Assembly (NCBI GenBank): GCA_947374865.1
Contig: CANCDR010000014.1
Span: forward strand, 1-64,000
Origin: Oxalobacteraceae bacterium
GTDB lineage: Bacteria > Pseudomonadota > Gammaproteobacteria > Burkholderiales > Burkholderiaceae_D
DNA: 64,000 bases
Direction of reading: 5' to 3'
Part shown: in pieces, positions 22,926 to 32,095 of the stretch
Numbering within the stretch: position 1 is the first letter of the stretch
Layout: every line of letters starts with the position of its first letter
Translations under genes and position numbers: made by a program
The notes under the pieces: generated by a model
Database searches by the model: none
What the model was told of the DNA's origin: nothing
Seen by the model: only the letters and a program-made list of their open reading frames with translations

Positions 22926-24860
22926 ATGAACAAGAAAATCCTATTCCTTAGCGTGCTGGGTATTTTTGCCATCGGCATTTTCCCTGTATTGGTCCCGAAC
23001 CCCTACTATATTCACCTGGTCGAAACAATTCTGATCTACGCGATCCTGTTATTCGGACTCGATATTGTGGTCGGTTATACCGGCCAGGTTTCACTCGGCC
23101 ATGCCGGATTATTTGGCATCGGTTCGTATGCCACGGGTGTGCTGGTATTTAAACTGGGTGTGCCATTTTTTATCGCCCTGCCTGCCAGTATCGGCATCGC
23201 CGCCTTGTTTGGCGCAGTATTGGCCTTACCCGCTTTGCGAGTGACGGGTCCGTATCTGGCGATGGTGACCTTGGCGTTTGGTACCATTATTCAGATCCTG
23301 ATTAATGAGATGACCTTTCTCACCGAAGGTCCGATGGGCTTGAAAATTTCCAAGCCGATGCTGTTTGGTCATAAGCTCAACGAGGTGGAATACTATTATC
23401 TGGTTGCTTTCTTGATGGTCATCTCCCTGATCGTCGTGCACCGGATTCTCAAATCCAATCTGGGTCGTGCATTTGAAGCCTTGCGTGACAGCCCGATTGC
23501 TTCTGATTGCATGGGTGTGTCTGTCTATCGCTATAAAGTGTACGCCTTCGTCATCAGCGCCGGTTTCGCGGGTCTGGCCGGCGGTCTGTACGCCTATTCG
23601 GAAGAATACATTTCACCGAATACTTATAATTTTGAACTCACGATCCTGTTCCTGCTGGCGGTGATTATGGGCGGCCGCAAGACTCGCTCTGGCGCGCTGA
23701 TCGGCGCGCTGATCGTCGTCATGTTGCCAAGCCTCTTGGCTGACATTGAACTATTCCGAAAGATTGCTACCACCGCCGCTGTTCTCGGTGTACTGGGATC
23801 GGCCTTCATGCTGATTAAACAGCGCAAAACCGTTCAAAACCTGATCGTGCCTTTAAGTGCTACAGTCGGCATGGCGATTTTCTCCTACCGTTTAGAGAAC
23901 ATCACAGACTGGCGATTAACCATCTTTGGCCTGATGACTTTGTTCGTCGTCTACTACCTCCAGGACGGTATCGTCGGCTTTTTCCGCAGCTTGTTCGGCA
24001 AGGGCGTCGTTCACGATACCTCCCTGGCGGTCGCTGGTGGCGTCGATCCTTTTGCTGGCGCCAAGAGCGGTAATGCTGGCGGCGTCTTATTACAGGCAAA
24101 ACAAATCCTGATGCAGTTCGGTGGTTTAAAAGCGCTGAACCTGGTCGACCTGCACATCGTGCGCGGCTCTGTGCATGGCCTGATCGGTCCTAACGGTTCC
24201 GGCAAAAGCACGATGATGAATGTACTGACCGGTATTTATAAACCCACTGCCGGCGCCGTTGAATTTAATGGCCTAACGATCAATGGCTTGACGCCCTCGG
24301 AGATTGCCCTGAGCGGTGTTGCGCGGACATTCCAGAACGTGCAGCTGTTCGGAGAAATGACCGCGACTGAAAACGTTTTGGTCGGTTTGCACAATACCTT
24401 CAAAAGTAATGTCCTGGATGTGATGCTACAGACGCCACGCTATCGCCGTGAAGAACGCACTGCCCGTGAACGCGCTGCCAGTATTCTTTCTTTCGTCGGT
24501 TTATCTGAATTTGCCAACGAAGAAGCGCGCAATCTACCCTACGGCAAACAACGCCTGCTTGAAATTGGTCGTGCGCTCGGCTTGAATCCGCAATTATTAT
24601 TACTCGATGAACCAGCCGCCGGATTAACCGCACCGGATATCAAAGAGCTCATGGCCATCATTCGTAAAATTCGTGACCATGGCATCACCATCATCCTCAT
24701 TGAACACCATATGGATGTCGTGATGAGTATCTCGGATACCGTCACCGTGCTGGATTTCGGTCAGAAGATTTCCGAAGGCTCGCCGTCACTGGTACAGAAT
24801 GATCCTAAGGTCATTGAAGCCTACCTCGGCGGTAGCGCTGAGCCAACCACCGACCACTGA
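22926..24860 (+). CDS. branched-chain amino acid ABC transporter, fused permease (LivM) and ATPase (LivG)
   Basis: A 644-residue fusion. Residues about 1-300 are a LivM permease (for example DIVVGYTGQVSLGHAGLFG and the GGRKTRSGALIGALI segment). About 300-385 is a linker with two more hydrophobic stretches. Residues about 390-640 are a LivG-type ATPase with Walker A GPNGSGKST, a signature LPYGKQRLLEIGRAL in place of a textbook LSGGQ, Walker B LLLLDEPAAGL and the switch His in IEHHMD. Such LivM-LivG fusions are known in Burkholderiales. The frame is unbroken, so the fusion is not a sequencing error. The start ATG (22926) is chosen over one at 22902 that overlaps livH. Confidence 0.92.
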   Translation: MNKKILFLSVLGIFAIGIFPVLVPNPYYIHLVETILIYAILLFGLDIVVGYTGQVSLGHAGLFGIGSYATGVLVFKLGVPFFIALPASIGIAALFGAVLALPALRVTGPYLAMVTLAFGTIIQILINEMTFLTEGPMGLKISKPMLFGHKLNEVEYYYLVAFLMVISLIVVHRILKSNLGRAFEALRDSPIASDCMGVSVYRYKVYAFVISAGFAGLAGGLYAYSEEYISPNTYNFELTILFLLAVIMGGRKTRSGALIGALIVVMLPSLLADIELFRKIATTAAVLGVLGSAFMLIKQRKTVQNLIVPLSATVGMAIFSYRLENITDWRLTIFGLMTLFVVYYLQDGIVGFFRSLFGKGVVHDTSLAVAGGVDPFAGAKSGNAGGVLLQAKQILMQFGGLKALNLVDLHIVRGSVHGLIGPNGSGKSTMMNVLTGIYKPTAGAVEFNGLTINGLTPSEIALSGVARTFQNVQLFGEMTATENVLVGLHNTFKSNVLDVMLQTPRYRREERTARERAASILSFVGLSEFANEEARNLPYGKQRLLEIGRALGLNPQLLLLDEPAAGLTAPDIKELMAIIRKIRDHGITIILIEHHMDVVMSISDTVTVLDFGQKISEGSPSLVQNDPKVIEAYLGGSAEPTTDH

Positions 24861-24872
24861 TCAGGACACGAC

Positions 24873-25601
24873 ATGTTAATTATTTCAAATTTACACGCGG
24901 CTTATGGCAAGGTTGAAGTCCTGCATGGTATTTCACTGGAAGTCCCGAAGGGTAAGCTGGTCACTTTAATTGGCTCCAACGGCGCGGGTAAAACCACAAC
25001 CATGCGCGCGATCTCCGGCATGATCAAACCGAAGTCCGGCTCAGTGAAATTGGCAGGGCAGGATGTAACGGGATTGGATTCTCACCGTATTGCCCGTGCA
25101 GGCCTTGCGCACTCACCGGAAGGGCGGCGGGTTTTTTCCACCATGTCGGTGACAGATAATTTACTGCTCGGCGCTTTTCCGCGTTTTACCAAGGCGCGTC
25201 CAAAAGGCGACATCCAGCACGACCTTGAAAAAGCACTGACGCTTTTTCCGCGTTTGAAGGAGCGTAAAAATCAACTCGCCGGCACGCTCTCAGGGGGCGA
25301 ACAACAAATGCTGGCGATGGCGCGCGCCATCATGCTTAACCCGGAAGTGGTCCTGCTTGATGAGCCGTCGATGGGATTAGCGCCCATCCTGGTCGAAGAA
25401 GTTTTTCGCATCATCGCGCGTTTGAAAGCCGAAGGCGTCACCATGCTGTTAGTCGAACAATTTGCTGCAGCGGCCTTACAAGTGGCCGACTATGGCTATG
25501 TGATGGAAAACGGTCGCATTTCTGTGCATGGTCCGGCACATAGTTTGCAAAATGATCCGAAGGTCATTGCTGCTTACCTCGGTGGCGGGCAGTCACATTA
25601 A
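24873..25601 (+). CDS. livF: branched-chain amino acid ABC transporter ATP-binding protein LivF
   Basis: A 242-residue cytoplasmic ATPase and partner of the LivG half of the fusion. Walker A is GSNGAGKTT, the signature is LSGGEQQMLAMARA and Walker B is VVLLDEPSMGL. The LivF-type segment RIARAGLAHSPEGRRVF is present. It follows the fusion gene after 12 bases. Its end overlaps the likely start of the polyamine-synthase-like gene. Confidence 0.95.
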   Translation: MLIISNLHAAYGKVEVLHGISLEVPKGKLVTLIGSNGAGKTTTMRAISGMIKPKSGSVKLAGQDVTGLDSHRIARAGLAHSPEGRRVFSTMSVTDNLLLGAFPRFTKARPKGDIQHDLEKALTLFPRLKERKNQLAGTLSGGEQQMLAMARAIMLNPEVVLLDEPSMGLAPILVEEVFRIIARLKAEGVTMLLVEQFAAAALQVADYGYVMENGRISVHGPAHSLQNDPKVIAAYLGGGQSH

Positions 25602-26346
25602 TACTGCTATCGTTTCACACGCAGACGTTACAACGACTGAACTCGACGGTGTTCGTTATCTACACCTCGGAACCGAATGGGTCCAGGGTGCGATGCGACT
25701 TCGAAAACCTGACGTCATCGAGCTCGAGTACGTTCAGCAAATGATGATGTGGATGCTGTTCGAACCGCAGCCGCGGCACATCACGCAATTAGGTTTGGGT
25801 TCTGCTGCGTTAAGCAAATTTTGCTATCGTCATTTTCCCGCCGCGCGCGTGACGGCGATTGAATATAACCCTGCGGTCATTTCTGCCTGCCATAATTTAT
25901 TCGCGCTGCCGCCCAACGATGAACGACTCCAGGTGCATCACATGGATGCGCTCGACTATGTCAATAATCCAGCGCATCTCGGGATGATCGATATTTTGCA
26001 GGTCGACTTATACGATGCTCAGGCGCGGGGGCCGGTTTTAGATTCTGTTGAGTTCTATCAGGCCTGCGCCGACTGTCTGACGCCAACAGGCATGATGACA
26101 GTGAATCTCTTCGGCGATCATCCAAACTACGCAAAAAATCTGCAGAACATGCAGCCCGCGTTTGACTCCTTATGTTGTTTGTCGTCCTTGCAGGGTGAAG
26201 AGAATGTTATCGTGATCGCCTTTAAACAATCGCCGGTGATTGAGTTTCACACGCTGTTTCAGCGCGCGGCTGACATTCGCCGTCAAACCAGTTTACCTGC
26301 CCGATCCTGGGTCAACGGTTTAAAAAAATGGATGCTTGAATCTTAA
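25582..26346 (+). CDS. spermidine synthase-like methyltransferase-fold protein
   Basis: A protein of about 254 residues with the polyamine-synthase/SAM-binding fold: GVRYLHLGTEWVQGAMRL, the nucleotide-binding loop LGLGSAALSKF and the acidic end of the next strand in IEYNPAVI. The catalytic-loop region reads QVDLYDAQ rather than the DSTDP type of true spermidine synthases, so real putrescine aminopropyltransferase activity is doubtful. The start is uncertain: no ATG begins the conserved part. A GTG at 25582 overlaps livF by 20 bases; ATGs at 25528 and 25552 lie deeper inside livF. No ribosome site is visible for any of them, so coupling to livF is likely. Confidence 0.7.
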   Translation: MAGSHINTAIVSHADVTTTELDGVRYLHLGTEWVQGAMRLRKPDVIELEYVQQMMMWMLFEPQPRHITQLGLGSAALSKFCYRHFPAARVTAIEYNPAVISACHNLFALPPNDERLQVHHMDALDYVNNPAHLGMIDILQVDLYDAQARGPVLDSVEFYQACADCLTPTGMMTVNLFGDHPNYAKNLQNMQPAFDSLCCLSSLQGEENVIVIAFKQSPVIEFHTLFQRAADIRRQTSLPARSWVNGLKKWMLES

Positions 26347-26476
26347 GCATGTTTCTTATGCTTGGTTTTCATATTCTTATTTTTACGTTTGTTTTCACAC
26401 TTGATTTTTTACTTGATTCTTAGCAGCGCATTTCAGGCATACTAAACCACGCCCCCATTTTTTAACGTGCTTCATC

Positions 26477-27253
26477 ATGAAACCCATCGCTCCAGGAACA
26501 GTCATCTTTCATCGCTTTCGCGGCTATGGTGTGCTGACGGCGGTCAACCTCTTGACTGGTTGGGTTTCAGCGCGTTTCGGTAGCGAAGACCGAACGCTTG
26601 ATTTGAATTTATCTTCCGACGATGTGCAGCACGCGGATGGCGAACGCATTTTATTCCGCCGCTCACCACCCGATCGTATGCCGCATGCGCGTTTGATGGC
26701 CATGCTGCGTGAGCTGCACCGCGCCGGTTATCAGCGGCTTTATTTATACAGCTGGCCCAAACCTTCCGGCCTGCATTGGCGTTGGCATTTATTTTCAGGC
26801 CAGAGAAATTGGATGCAGCGTCCCTGGCGTGAAGGATGGTATGGCTCCGGCGCGGATTACAACGTTAATCCGGTAATGGGTTGGGGCGATGCCCCTGGCG
26901 AGACGCCCGAAGAGCTGGCGAGCTCCCTTGCGCGTTTTGATCCGCAAGGTTTATCACAGGCTCTTGGTCGTGATGAAGATTATGCACAGTGGTTTGAATC
27001 GGTTTGCGCGGCGTTGCTGCCGCATTATTCTTTTACGCTTAACCTGGATCAACAGGCTTCTGCTGGGCCGTTTCCTCTACCGATTATTCCTGTGCGAAGC
27101 GGCTTGCCCGCCTATTTCGGCGTTGACTTACCGTGGCCTCCGGGTTGGCGTAATTTATGGACCAGTCCAACTCTGCAAATTCAAACAGCGCTATCGAGTA
27201 CGGATGCGACGTCTGATGCCAATACACCTGTCATTATTGACCGATCTTTTTAA
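26477..27253 (+). CDS. protein of unknown function
   Basis: A 258-residue protein that I do not recognise. It has no signal peptide or membrane segment. The first 50 residues (GTVIFHRFRGYGVLTAVN, then GWVSARFGSEDRTL) look like a small beta-barrel of the CarD/Tudor kind. The middle is rich in Trp, Tyr and Arg (LYLYSWPKPSGLHWRWHLFS, then NWMQRPWREGWYGSG). The codon use fits the neighbours. It follows a 130-base gap after the polyamine-synthase-like gene and its last four bases overlap the convergent dehydrogenase gene. Confidence 0.7.
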   Translation: MKPIAPGTVIFHRFRGYGVLTAVNLLTGWVSARFGSEDRTLDLNLSSDDVQHADGERILFRRSPPDRMPHARLMAMLRELHRAGYQRLYLYSWPKPSGLHWRWHLFSGQRNWMQRPWREGWYGSGADYNVNPVMGWGDAPGETPEELASSLARFDPQGLSQALGRDEDYAQWFESVCAALLPHYSFTLNLDQQASAGPFPLPIIPVRSGLPAYFGVDLPWPPGWRNLWTSPTLQIQTALSSTDATSDANTPVIIDRSF

Positions 27254-28245
27254 TTCGTTTTAGTGATCGCTTCCGGATTTAAGACACTCTTCATATTGCC
27301 CGAAGCGTAGTCAAGAATGTTTTGAAACGCCGCGCCAAAATACAGTTCATAACTGTTTTTTTCGACATAGCCCAGATGCGGTGTAGCCAGCACATTTTCC
27401 AATCGAAGCAGGGGGGAGCTGATTGCCAGGGGTTCCTCTTCAAAGACATCCAGCGCAGCCTGCCCAGGACGGCCTTCTTGTAGTGCTGCTAACAGCGCAC
27501 CCGCTTCGACCAATTCTGCCCGGCTTGTATTGACAAAGAGAGCGTCCGGTTTCATGGCGGCCAAATCCTCTCGTTTAACGATACCCTCTGTCGCTGGATT
27601 GAGCCTTAAATGCAAGCTAAGAACATCTGCGCGGGCAAAAAAGTCCTGCTTACTCTCTGCGACGAGAACGCCGTCTTTCTTTGCCTGATCCCGACTTGGC
27701 TCACGGCCCCACACCAGTATTTGCATACCAAACGCCTTGCCGTAGCCTGCGATCAATTTACCAATTTTTCCATATCCCCAAATCCCTAATACCTTGCCCT
27801 TCAGGGTGCAACCTAGGAGATTATTTTCTGCGTTCATCGATGTTCTCTGCCAGCCACCTTCTTTGAGATGGCTAGCATAGGGCACGATTTTTCTGCTGGC
27901 AGCCATGATCAATGCCCATGTCAGCTCCGCGGGAGCCGTGGGGTCGCCACTTCCTTCAAGTATGACGACGCCTTGTTTGCTTGCCTGTTCAACATCGATA
28001 TGACCGCTGACCTTCCCTGTTTGCGAGATGATTTTTAAGTTTGGTAATTTACGTAACAATGCGCTGCTAATTTCAGTTCGCTCACGAATTAGTACCAGTA
28101 CGTCATAGTTCGACAGGCGCAATGCGAGCTGACCAACACCACGTGCCGTATTATTAAATACTTTTACTTCGTGATCTTTCAGCAAGGCTGTGACGTTCAA
28201 ATTTCTTACCTGGTCTTGATAATCATCAAGAATTGCTATTTTCAT
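27250..28245 (-). CDS. D-2-hydroxyacid dehydrogenase family protein
   Basis: A 331-residue NAD(P)-dependent dehydrogenase of the D-isomer 2-hydroxyacid family. The Rossmann motif GIWGYGKIGKLIAGYGKAFG is near residue 150. The substrate-binding Arg region is visible in LHLRLNPATEG and NTSRAELVE, and the catalytic His lies in ATPHLGY. Members reduce 2-oxo acids or oxidise phosphoglycerate; which applies cannot be told. It is monocistronic, with its end touching the upstream unknown gene on the other strand. Confidence 0.88.
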   Translation of the reverse strand: MKIAILDDYQDQVRNLNVTALLKDHEVKVFNNTARGVGQLALRLSNYDVLVLIRERTEISSALLRKLPNLKIISQTGKVSGHIDVEQASKQGVVILEGSGDPTAPAELTWALIMAASRKIVPYASHLKEGGWQRTSMNAENNLLGCTLKGKVLGIWGYGKIGKLIAGYGKAFGMQILVWGREPSRDQAKKDGVLVAESKQDFFARADVLSLHLRLNPATEGIVKREDLAAMKPDALFVNTSRAELVEAGALLAALQEGRPGQAALDVFEEEPLAISSPLLRLENVLATPHLGYVEKNSYELYFGAAFQNILDYASGNMKSVLNPEAITKTN

Positions 28246-28648
28246 GATTGACTCTTATAGGTTGGCGGGCTCAATTTCAACTGCAGAAAGTAACAAAACA
28301 ACAGATTAAATTCCCATTCGATTAACCTACTACTTTTGTCGGCTATTATTACTACGGTATTGACTGGAAACATTAGGAATTTACGACTGCTCAGTGTAAG
28401 ATTTCCCCAATTTTTGCACTTTACGGCCTTGCCAAACGTCGATATTTCCGCCCTTAATGGGTCGTACTTTTCCGTTTGACGCACTTGGCACAGCGTTTTG
28501 ATTTTCCATGGTGTGCTTCTGATTGTACAGTCCAAGTTGGCTGTTATGTGATCGTTGCTCTCTGGCGTGTTTCTTCATAGCGCCCCGAAAATCACTCGGC
28601 TGATAAAGTCTACATGACCGAATTCTTTATTATTTTGGAGGTAACAGT
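28246..28648. other. 403-base region between the dehydrogenase gene and pckG
   Basis: The region separates two divergent genes. It holds a possible 42-codon small gene on the minus strand (28381-28509) and, at its right end, the TTGGAGGTAACAGT ribosome site of pckG. I found no convincing sigma-70 promoter, repeat or terminator in the rest. Confidence 0.4.
28381..28509 (-). CDS. possible small basic protein
   Basis: A 42-codon frame starting MENQNAVPSASN and ending GRKVQKLGKSYTEQS. It is hydrophilic and basic. A longer version starts at an ATG at 28578 (65 residues). There is no clear ribosome site for either start (AGAAG before the shorter one), and I recognise no family. It is listed because it is the only coding-like signal in a long gap; it may be chance. 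Confidence 0.25.
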   Translation of the reverse strand: MENQNAVPSASNGKVRPIKGGNIDVWQGRKVQKLGKSYTEQS

Positions 28649-30505
28649 ATGAATCGTCCCACTATGGGTGGCGTCCCTGCAGTCAGCGCGCCGGCCTACG
28701 TACAACACCAAAAACTGATTAATTGGGTCTCAGAAGTCGCCGCATTAACCAAGCCCGAATCGATTTACTGGTGTGATGGCTCGCAAGAAGAATACGACCG
28801 TCTGTGTGCAAACATGGTCAAAACCGGTATGTTCAAGAAGCTCAATCAAGCCAAGCGTCCCAACAGTTATCTGGCTTGCTCTAACCCTTCCGATGTGGCT
28901 CGTGTAGAAGACCGTACATTTATTTGTAGTGAATCCAAAGACGATGCCGGCCCGACCAATAACTGGATGCCGCCCGCAGAAATGCGTCAAACCATGCAAG
29001 GTTTGTTCGATGGCTGTATGCGTGGTCGCACCCTGTATGTGGTTCCTTTTTCTATGGGCCCCTTGGGTTCGCCGATCGCGCACATTGGGGTAGAGTTGTC
29101 CGACTCCCCTTATGTTGCCGTCAACATGCGTTTAATGACACGCATGGGTAAGGCTGTTTATGATGTTCTCGGTGCCGATGGAGAATATGTTCCTTGCGTT
29201 CATACCGTTGGATCACCATTAGAAGCCGGTCAGGCCGATGTTTCATGGCCATGTAACGAGACCAAATACATTGTCCATTACCCTGAAACCCGTGAAATCT
29301 GGTCCTTCGGTTCCGGTTACGGTGGTAACGCCTTACTTGGCAAAAAGTGTTTTGCGCTCCGTATCGCCTCCACCATGGGTCGCGACCAAGGCTGGTTGGC
29401 GGAGCATATGTTGATTTTGGGTGTTGAATCGCCTGAAGGCAAAAAGCATTATGTTGCAGCGGCTTTCCCTTCCGCCTGCGGCAAAACCAACTTCTCCATG
29501 ATGATCCCGCCAGCGGCTTTCCCTGGCTGGAAAGTTACCACCATCGGTGATGATATTGCCTGGATTAAGCCCGGTAAAGATGGTCGTTTATATGCCATCA
29601 ATCCTGAGGCGGGTTATTTTGGTGTTGCTCCGGGTACTAATCGGTCCACCAATGCCAACTGTATGGAGTGCCTGGTCGCTAACACGATCTTCACTAACGT
29701 TGCACTGACAGATGATGGTGATGTTTGGTGGGAAGGTATGACCAAAGAAGCGCCTGCACATCTCATCGACTGGCAAGGTAAAGACTGGACACCTGCGATC
29801 GGTAAGGAAACCGGCCGTAAAGCTGCACACCCGAATGCACGGTTCACTGTTGCAGCGACATCAAACCCTGTCCTTGACGCTTCATGGGATGATCCAGCCG
29901 GCGTGCCAATTTCAGCCTTTATTTTTGGCGGTCGTCGCTCAACGACGGTCCCGCTCGTTACTGAAGCACGTAATTGGGTAGAAGGTGTTTATATGGCTGC
30001 GACCATGGGTTCTGAAACCACCGCTGCCACGACAGGTCAGATGGGCGTTGTTCGTCGTGATCCTTTTGCGATGTTGCCATTTACTGGTTACAACATGAGT
30101 GATTACTTCGCGCACTGGCTCAAGATGGGCGAAACAATTACTGCTCTGGGCGCCAATCAGCCAAAGATCTATTGCGTGAACTGGTTTAGAACGGATGCCG
30201 ATGGTAAATTCGTCTGGCCTGGCTTTGGCGACAATATGCGCGTCCTGAAATGGATGCTTGGTCGCATAGATAATAATGCCGGTGGCGCAAATAATGTGTT
30301 CGGCATTACACCGCAATTTTCAGATCTGACTTGGGATGGTCTTTCCTTTACCCCAGAGATGTTTACACAGATTACGTCTATTGATCACGCAGCGTGGCAA
30401 GACGAGCTCGTGTTGCATACGGAATTGTTTGATAAACTGCAGCATCGTTTGCCAAGCCAACTCTCTGCTGTGAAAGCAACATTAGAGGCTAGCCTGGTGA
30501 AGTAA
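28649..30505 (+). CDS. pckG: phosphoenolpyruvate carboxykinase (GTP)
   Basis: A 618-residue enzyme of gluconeogenesis that converts oxaloacetate and GTP to phosphoenolpyruvate, GDP and CO2. It has the GTP-type features [16 protein letters not shown] (kinase-1 loop with the reactive Cys), [19 protein letters not shown] and the metal-binding segment TIGDDIAW. A good GGAGG site lies eight bases before the ATG. It is followed by a strong terminator, so it forms its own unit. Confidence 0.96.
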   Translation: MNRPTMGGVPAVSAPAYVQHQKLINWVSEVAALTKPESIYWCDGSQEEYDRLCANMVKTGMFKKLNQAKRPNSYLACSNPSDVARVEDRTFICSESKDDAGPTNNWMPPAEMRQTMQGLFDGCMRGRTLYVVPFSMGPLGSPIAHIGVELSDSPYVAVNMRLMTRMGKAVYDVLGADGEYVPCVHTVGSPLEAGQADVSWPCNETKYIVHYPETREIWSFGSGYGGNALLGKKCFALRIASTMGRDQGWLAEHMLILGVESPEGKKHYVAAAFPSACGKTNFSMMIPPAAFPGWKVTTIGDDIAWIKPGKDGRLYAINPEAGYFGVAPGTNRSTNANCMECLVANTIFTNVALTDDGDVWWEGMTKEAPAHLIDWQGKDWTPAIGKETGRKAAHPNARFTVAATSNPVLDASWDDPAGVPISAFIFGGRRSTTVPLVTEARNWVEGVYMAATMGSETTAATTGQMGVVRRDPFAMLPFTGYNMSDYFAHWLKMGETITALGANQPKIYCVNWFRTDADGKFVWPGFGDNMRVLKWMLGRIDNNAGGANNVFGITPQFSDLTWDGLSFTPEMFTQITSIDHAAWQDELVLHTELFDKLQHRLPSQLSAVKATLEASLVK

Positions 30506-30530
30506 CACGCTGTTTTGCTATCTGCATTTT

Positions 30531-30567
30531 AAAAAAGCGTAACAGGGTTTCCTGCTTACGCTTTTTT
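30531..30567 (+). terminator. Rho-independent terminator after pckG
   Basis: A long stem (AAAAAAGCGTAA/TTACGCTTTTTT with an inner CAGG/CCTG, one bulged C and a GTTT loop) ending in a T run. The stem starts with A and ends with T, so it could work in both directions. Confidence 0.85.
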
Positions 30568-30589
30568 CTTGACCAAGGTATTTATTATC

Positions 30590-31651
30590 ATGATTGATTT
30601 TCGCAGTGATACCGTAACAAGACCAAGTGATGCCATGAAAAAGGCCATGTTCGAAGCGCCCTTGGGTGATGATGTGTTTGGCGACGACCCGAGCGTTAAT
30701 CAGCTCCAAGTGCTGGCTGCCAAAACGCTGGGCTTTGAGGCCGGTTTATTTGCCCCGAGTGGGACTCAGGCAAACCTGATTGCTTTAATGAGCCATTGCC
30801 AGCGGGGTGATGAAGCCATTGTCGGTCAGCAGTGGCATACTTACCGTTGGGAAGCTGGTGGCATGGCGGTATTGGGTTCTATTCAGCCGCAGGCCATTGA
30901 AAACCAAGCTGACGGTCGACTCAAGTTAAGTGACATCGAAGCCGCGATCAAGCCCGACGATGCGCATTTTGCTAAAACGCGTTTAATCGTCATAGAAAAC
31001 ACCACGGGGGGCAAAGTATTACCGCTCGATTATATGCAGGGCGTCGCAGCACTTGCCCATCGTCGTGGCCTCGCATGTCATATTGATGGCGCGCGTTTAA
31101 TGAATGCTGCTGTTGCTCAAAATCCGCTTGACCCGCTTACTCAAGTCAAATTCCTTTGCGCTGGTTTTGATTCCGTTTCGCTTTGTTTATCGAAAGGTTT
31201 GGGTGCGCCGATTGGTTCTGTATTAGTGGGTTCTCAAGCGTTTATTTCTCGTGCTAAAAGAATGCGCAAAATGCTTGGTGGTGGGTTACGTCAAGCTGGC
31301 TTACTCGCTGCTGCCGGTACGTTTGCCCTTGAAAACCATGTTCATCGTTTGGACGATGACCACACCAATGCGCAGCTGCTTTCAGACGGACTTCAAATGG
31401 CATCAACGCAGAATAGTCGTTTGAAAGGGCGCCTGACTTCCTTTCCAGCCAACACAAATATCTTGTTTATGGATCTGGATGCAGAGTTATCAGCCGATTT
31501 CAGTGCTTATTTACTTTCTCACGACATCCTCATTACTAGCAGTACCTATCAATCAAATGATCGTGCTATGAGTCGTTATCGCTGGGTGACGCACTTGGAT
31601 GTTACTCGTGCCGATATCCTTAAAACGATTGACCTGGTTTTAGCTTTTTAA
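30590..31651 (+). CDS. ltaE: low-specificity L-threonine aldolase
   Basis: A 353-residue PLP enzyme that splits L-threonine and L-allo-threonine to glycine and acetaldehyde. It starts IDFRSDTVTRPSDAM and has GDDVFGDDPSVNQL, the HIDGARLMNAAVA segment and the PLP-binding Lys in SLCLSKGLGAPIGS, all typical of threonine aldolases. The ATG at 30590 begins the conserved sequence; an in-frame TTG lies 21 bases upstream. It sits downstream of the pckG terminator and ends 13 bases before a convergent small gene. Confidence 0.93.
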   Translation: MIDFRSDTVTRPSDAMKKAMFEAPLGDDVFGDDPSVNQLQVLAAKTLGFEAGLFAPSGTQANLIALMSHCQRGDEAIVGQQWHTYRWEAGGMAVLGSIQPQAIENQADGRLKLSDIEAAIKPDDAHFAKTRLIVIENTTGGKVLPLDYMQGVAALAHRRGLACHIDGARLMNAAVAQNPLDPLTQVKFLCAGFDSVSLCLSKGLGAPIGSVLVGSQAFISRAKRMRKMLGGGLRQAGLLAAAGTFALENHVHRLDDDHTNAQLLSDGLQMASTQNSRLKGRLTSFPANTNILFMDLDAELSADFSAYLLSHDILITSSTYQSNDRAMSRYRWVTHLDVTRADILKTIDLVLAF

Positions 31652-31664
31652 ACACGGTATGTGT

Positions 31665-31937
31665 TCATTCTCTACAAGCCAGCTGTCGTAATTCCGCAGC
31701 CATGTTTGGTTGTGAACTTTCCAAATCGCGCGCCATTTTATTCAGCAGCGAAATACCGGTGATATTTTTGATCTTGACTTCGGCTAATTTCACTTTTGGT
31801 GTGATGAGTAACATGAGCGCCCGCAAGATACCCGTGAGTAGCGGCTTAAAAATGATGATGCTTGTTGTGAGTAGACCCAAGCCGATCATTGGGCGAACAA
31901 TACTTGCTACTGGAGAGATCAAACTAAGTACGCTCAT
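31665..31937 (-). CDS. small membrane protein of unknown function
   Basis: A 90-residue protein. The first 50 residues are hydrophobic with two likely membrane helices (SLISPVASIVRPMIGLGLL, then IIIFKPLLTGILRALMLLI). A charged C-terminal tail follows (KLAEVKIKNITG and ELRQLACRE). The ATG at 31937 has an AAGGA site seven bases upstream. I do not recognise a named family. It is convergent with ltaE and divergent from the LysR gene. Confidence 0.65.
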   Translation of the reverse strand: MSVLSLISPVASIVRPMIGLGLLTTSIIIFKPLLTGILRALMLLITPKVKLAEVKIKNITGISLLNKMARDLESSQPNMAAELRQLACRE

Positions 31938-32095
31938 TATCAAATCCTTTGAAAAAAATAGGGGTATTGCTATCGTTTCTATGGATTGATTATGGTCTTT
32001 CTACTTTGATATATCCAATTTCCAGTTTCTATAACTGTCTATATGAATTGTGAATATCATGTACACTTTTGCTATTCCACTTTATTTCTGCGGCT

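Noticed and set aside
22902-24860. A frameshift or assembly error joining livM and livG
   Set aside because: One continuous frame encodes both complete domains with an added linker, and such fusions are known in this bacterial order.
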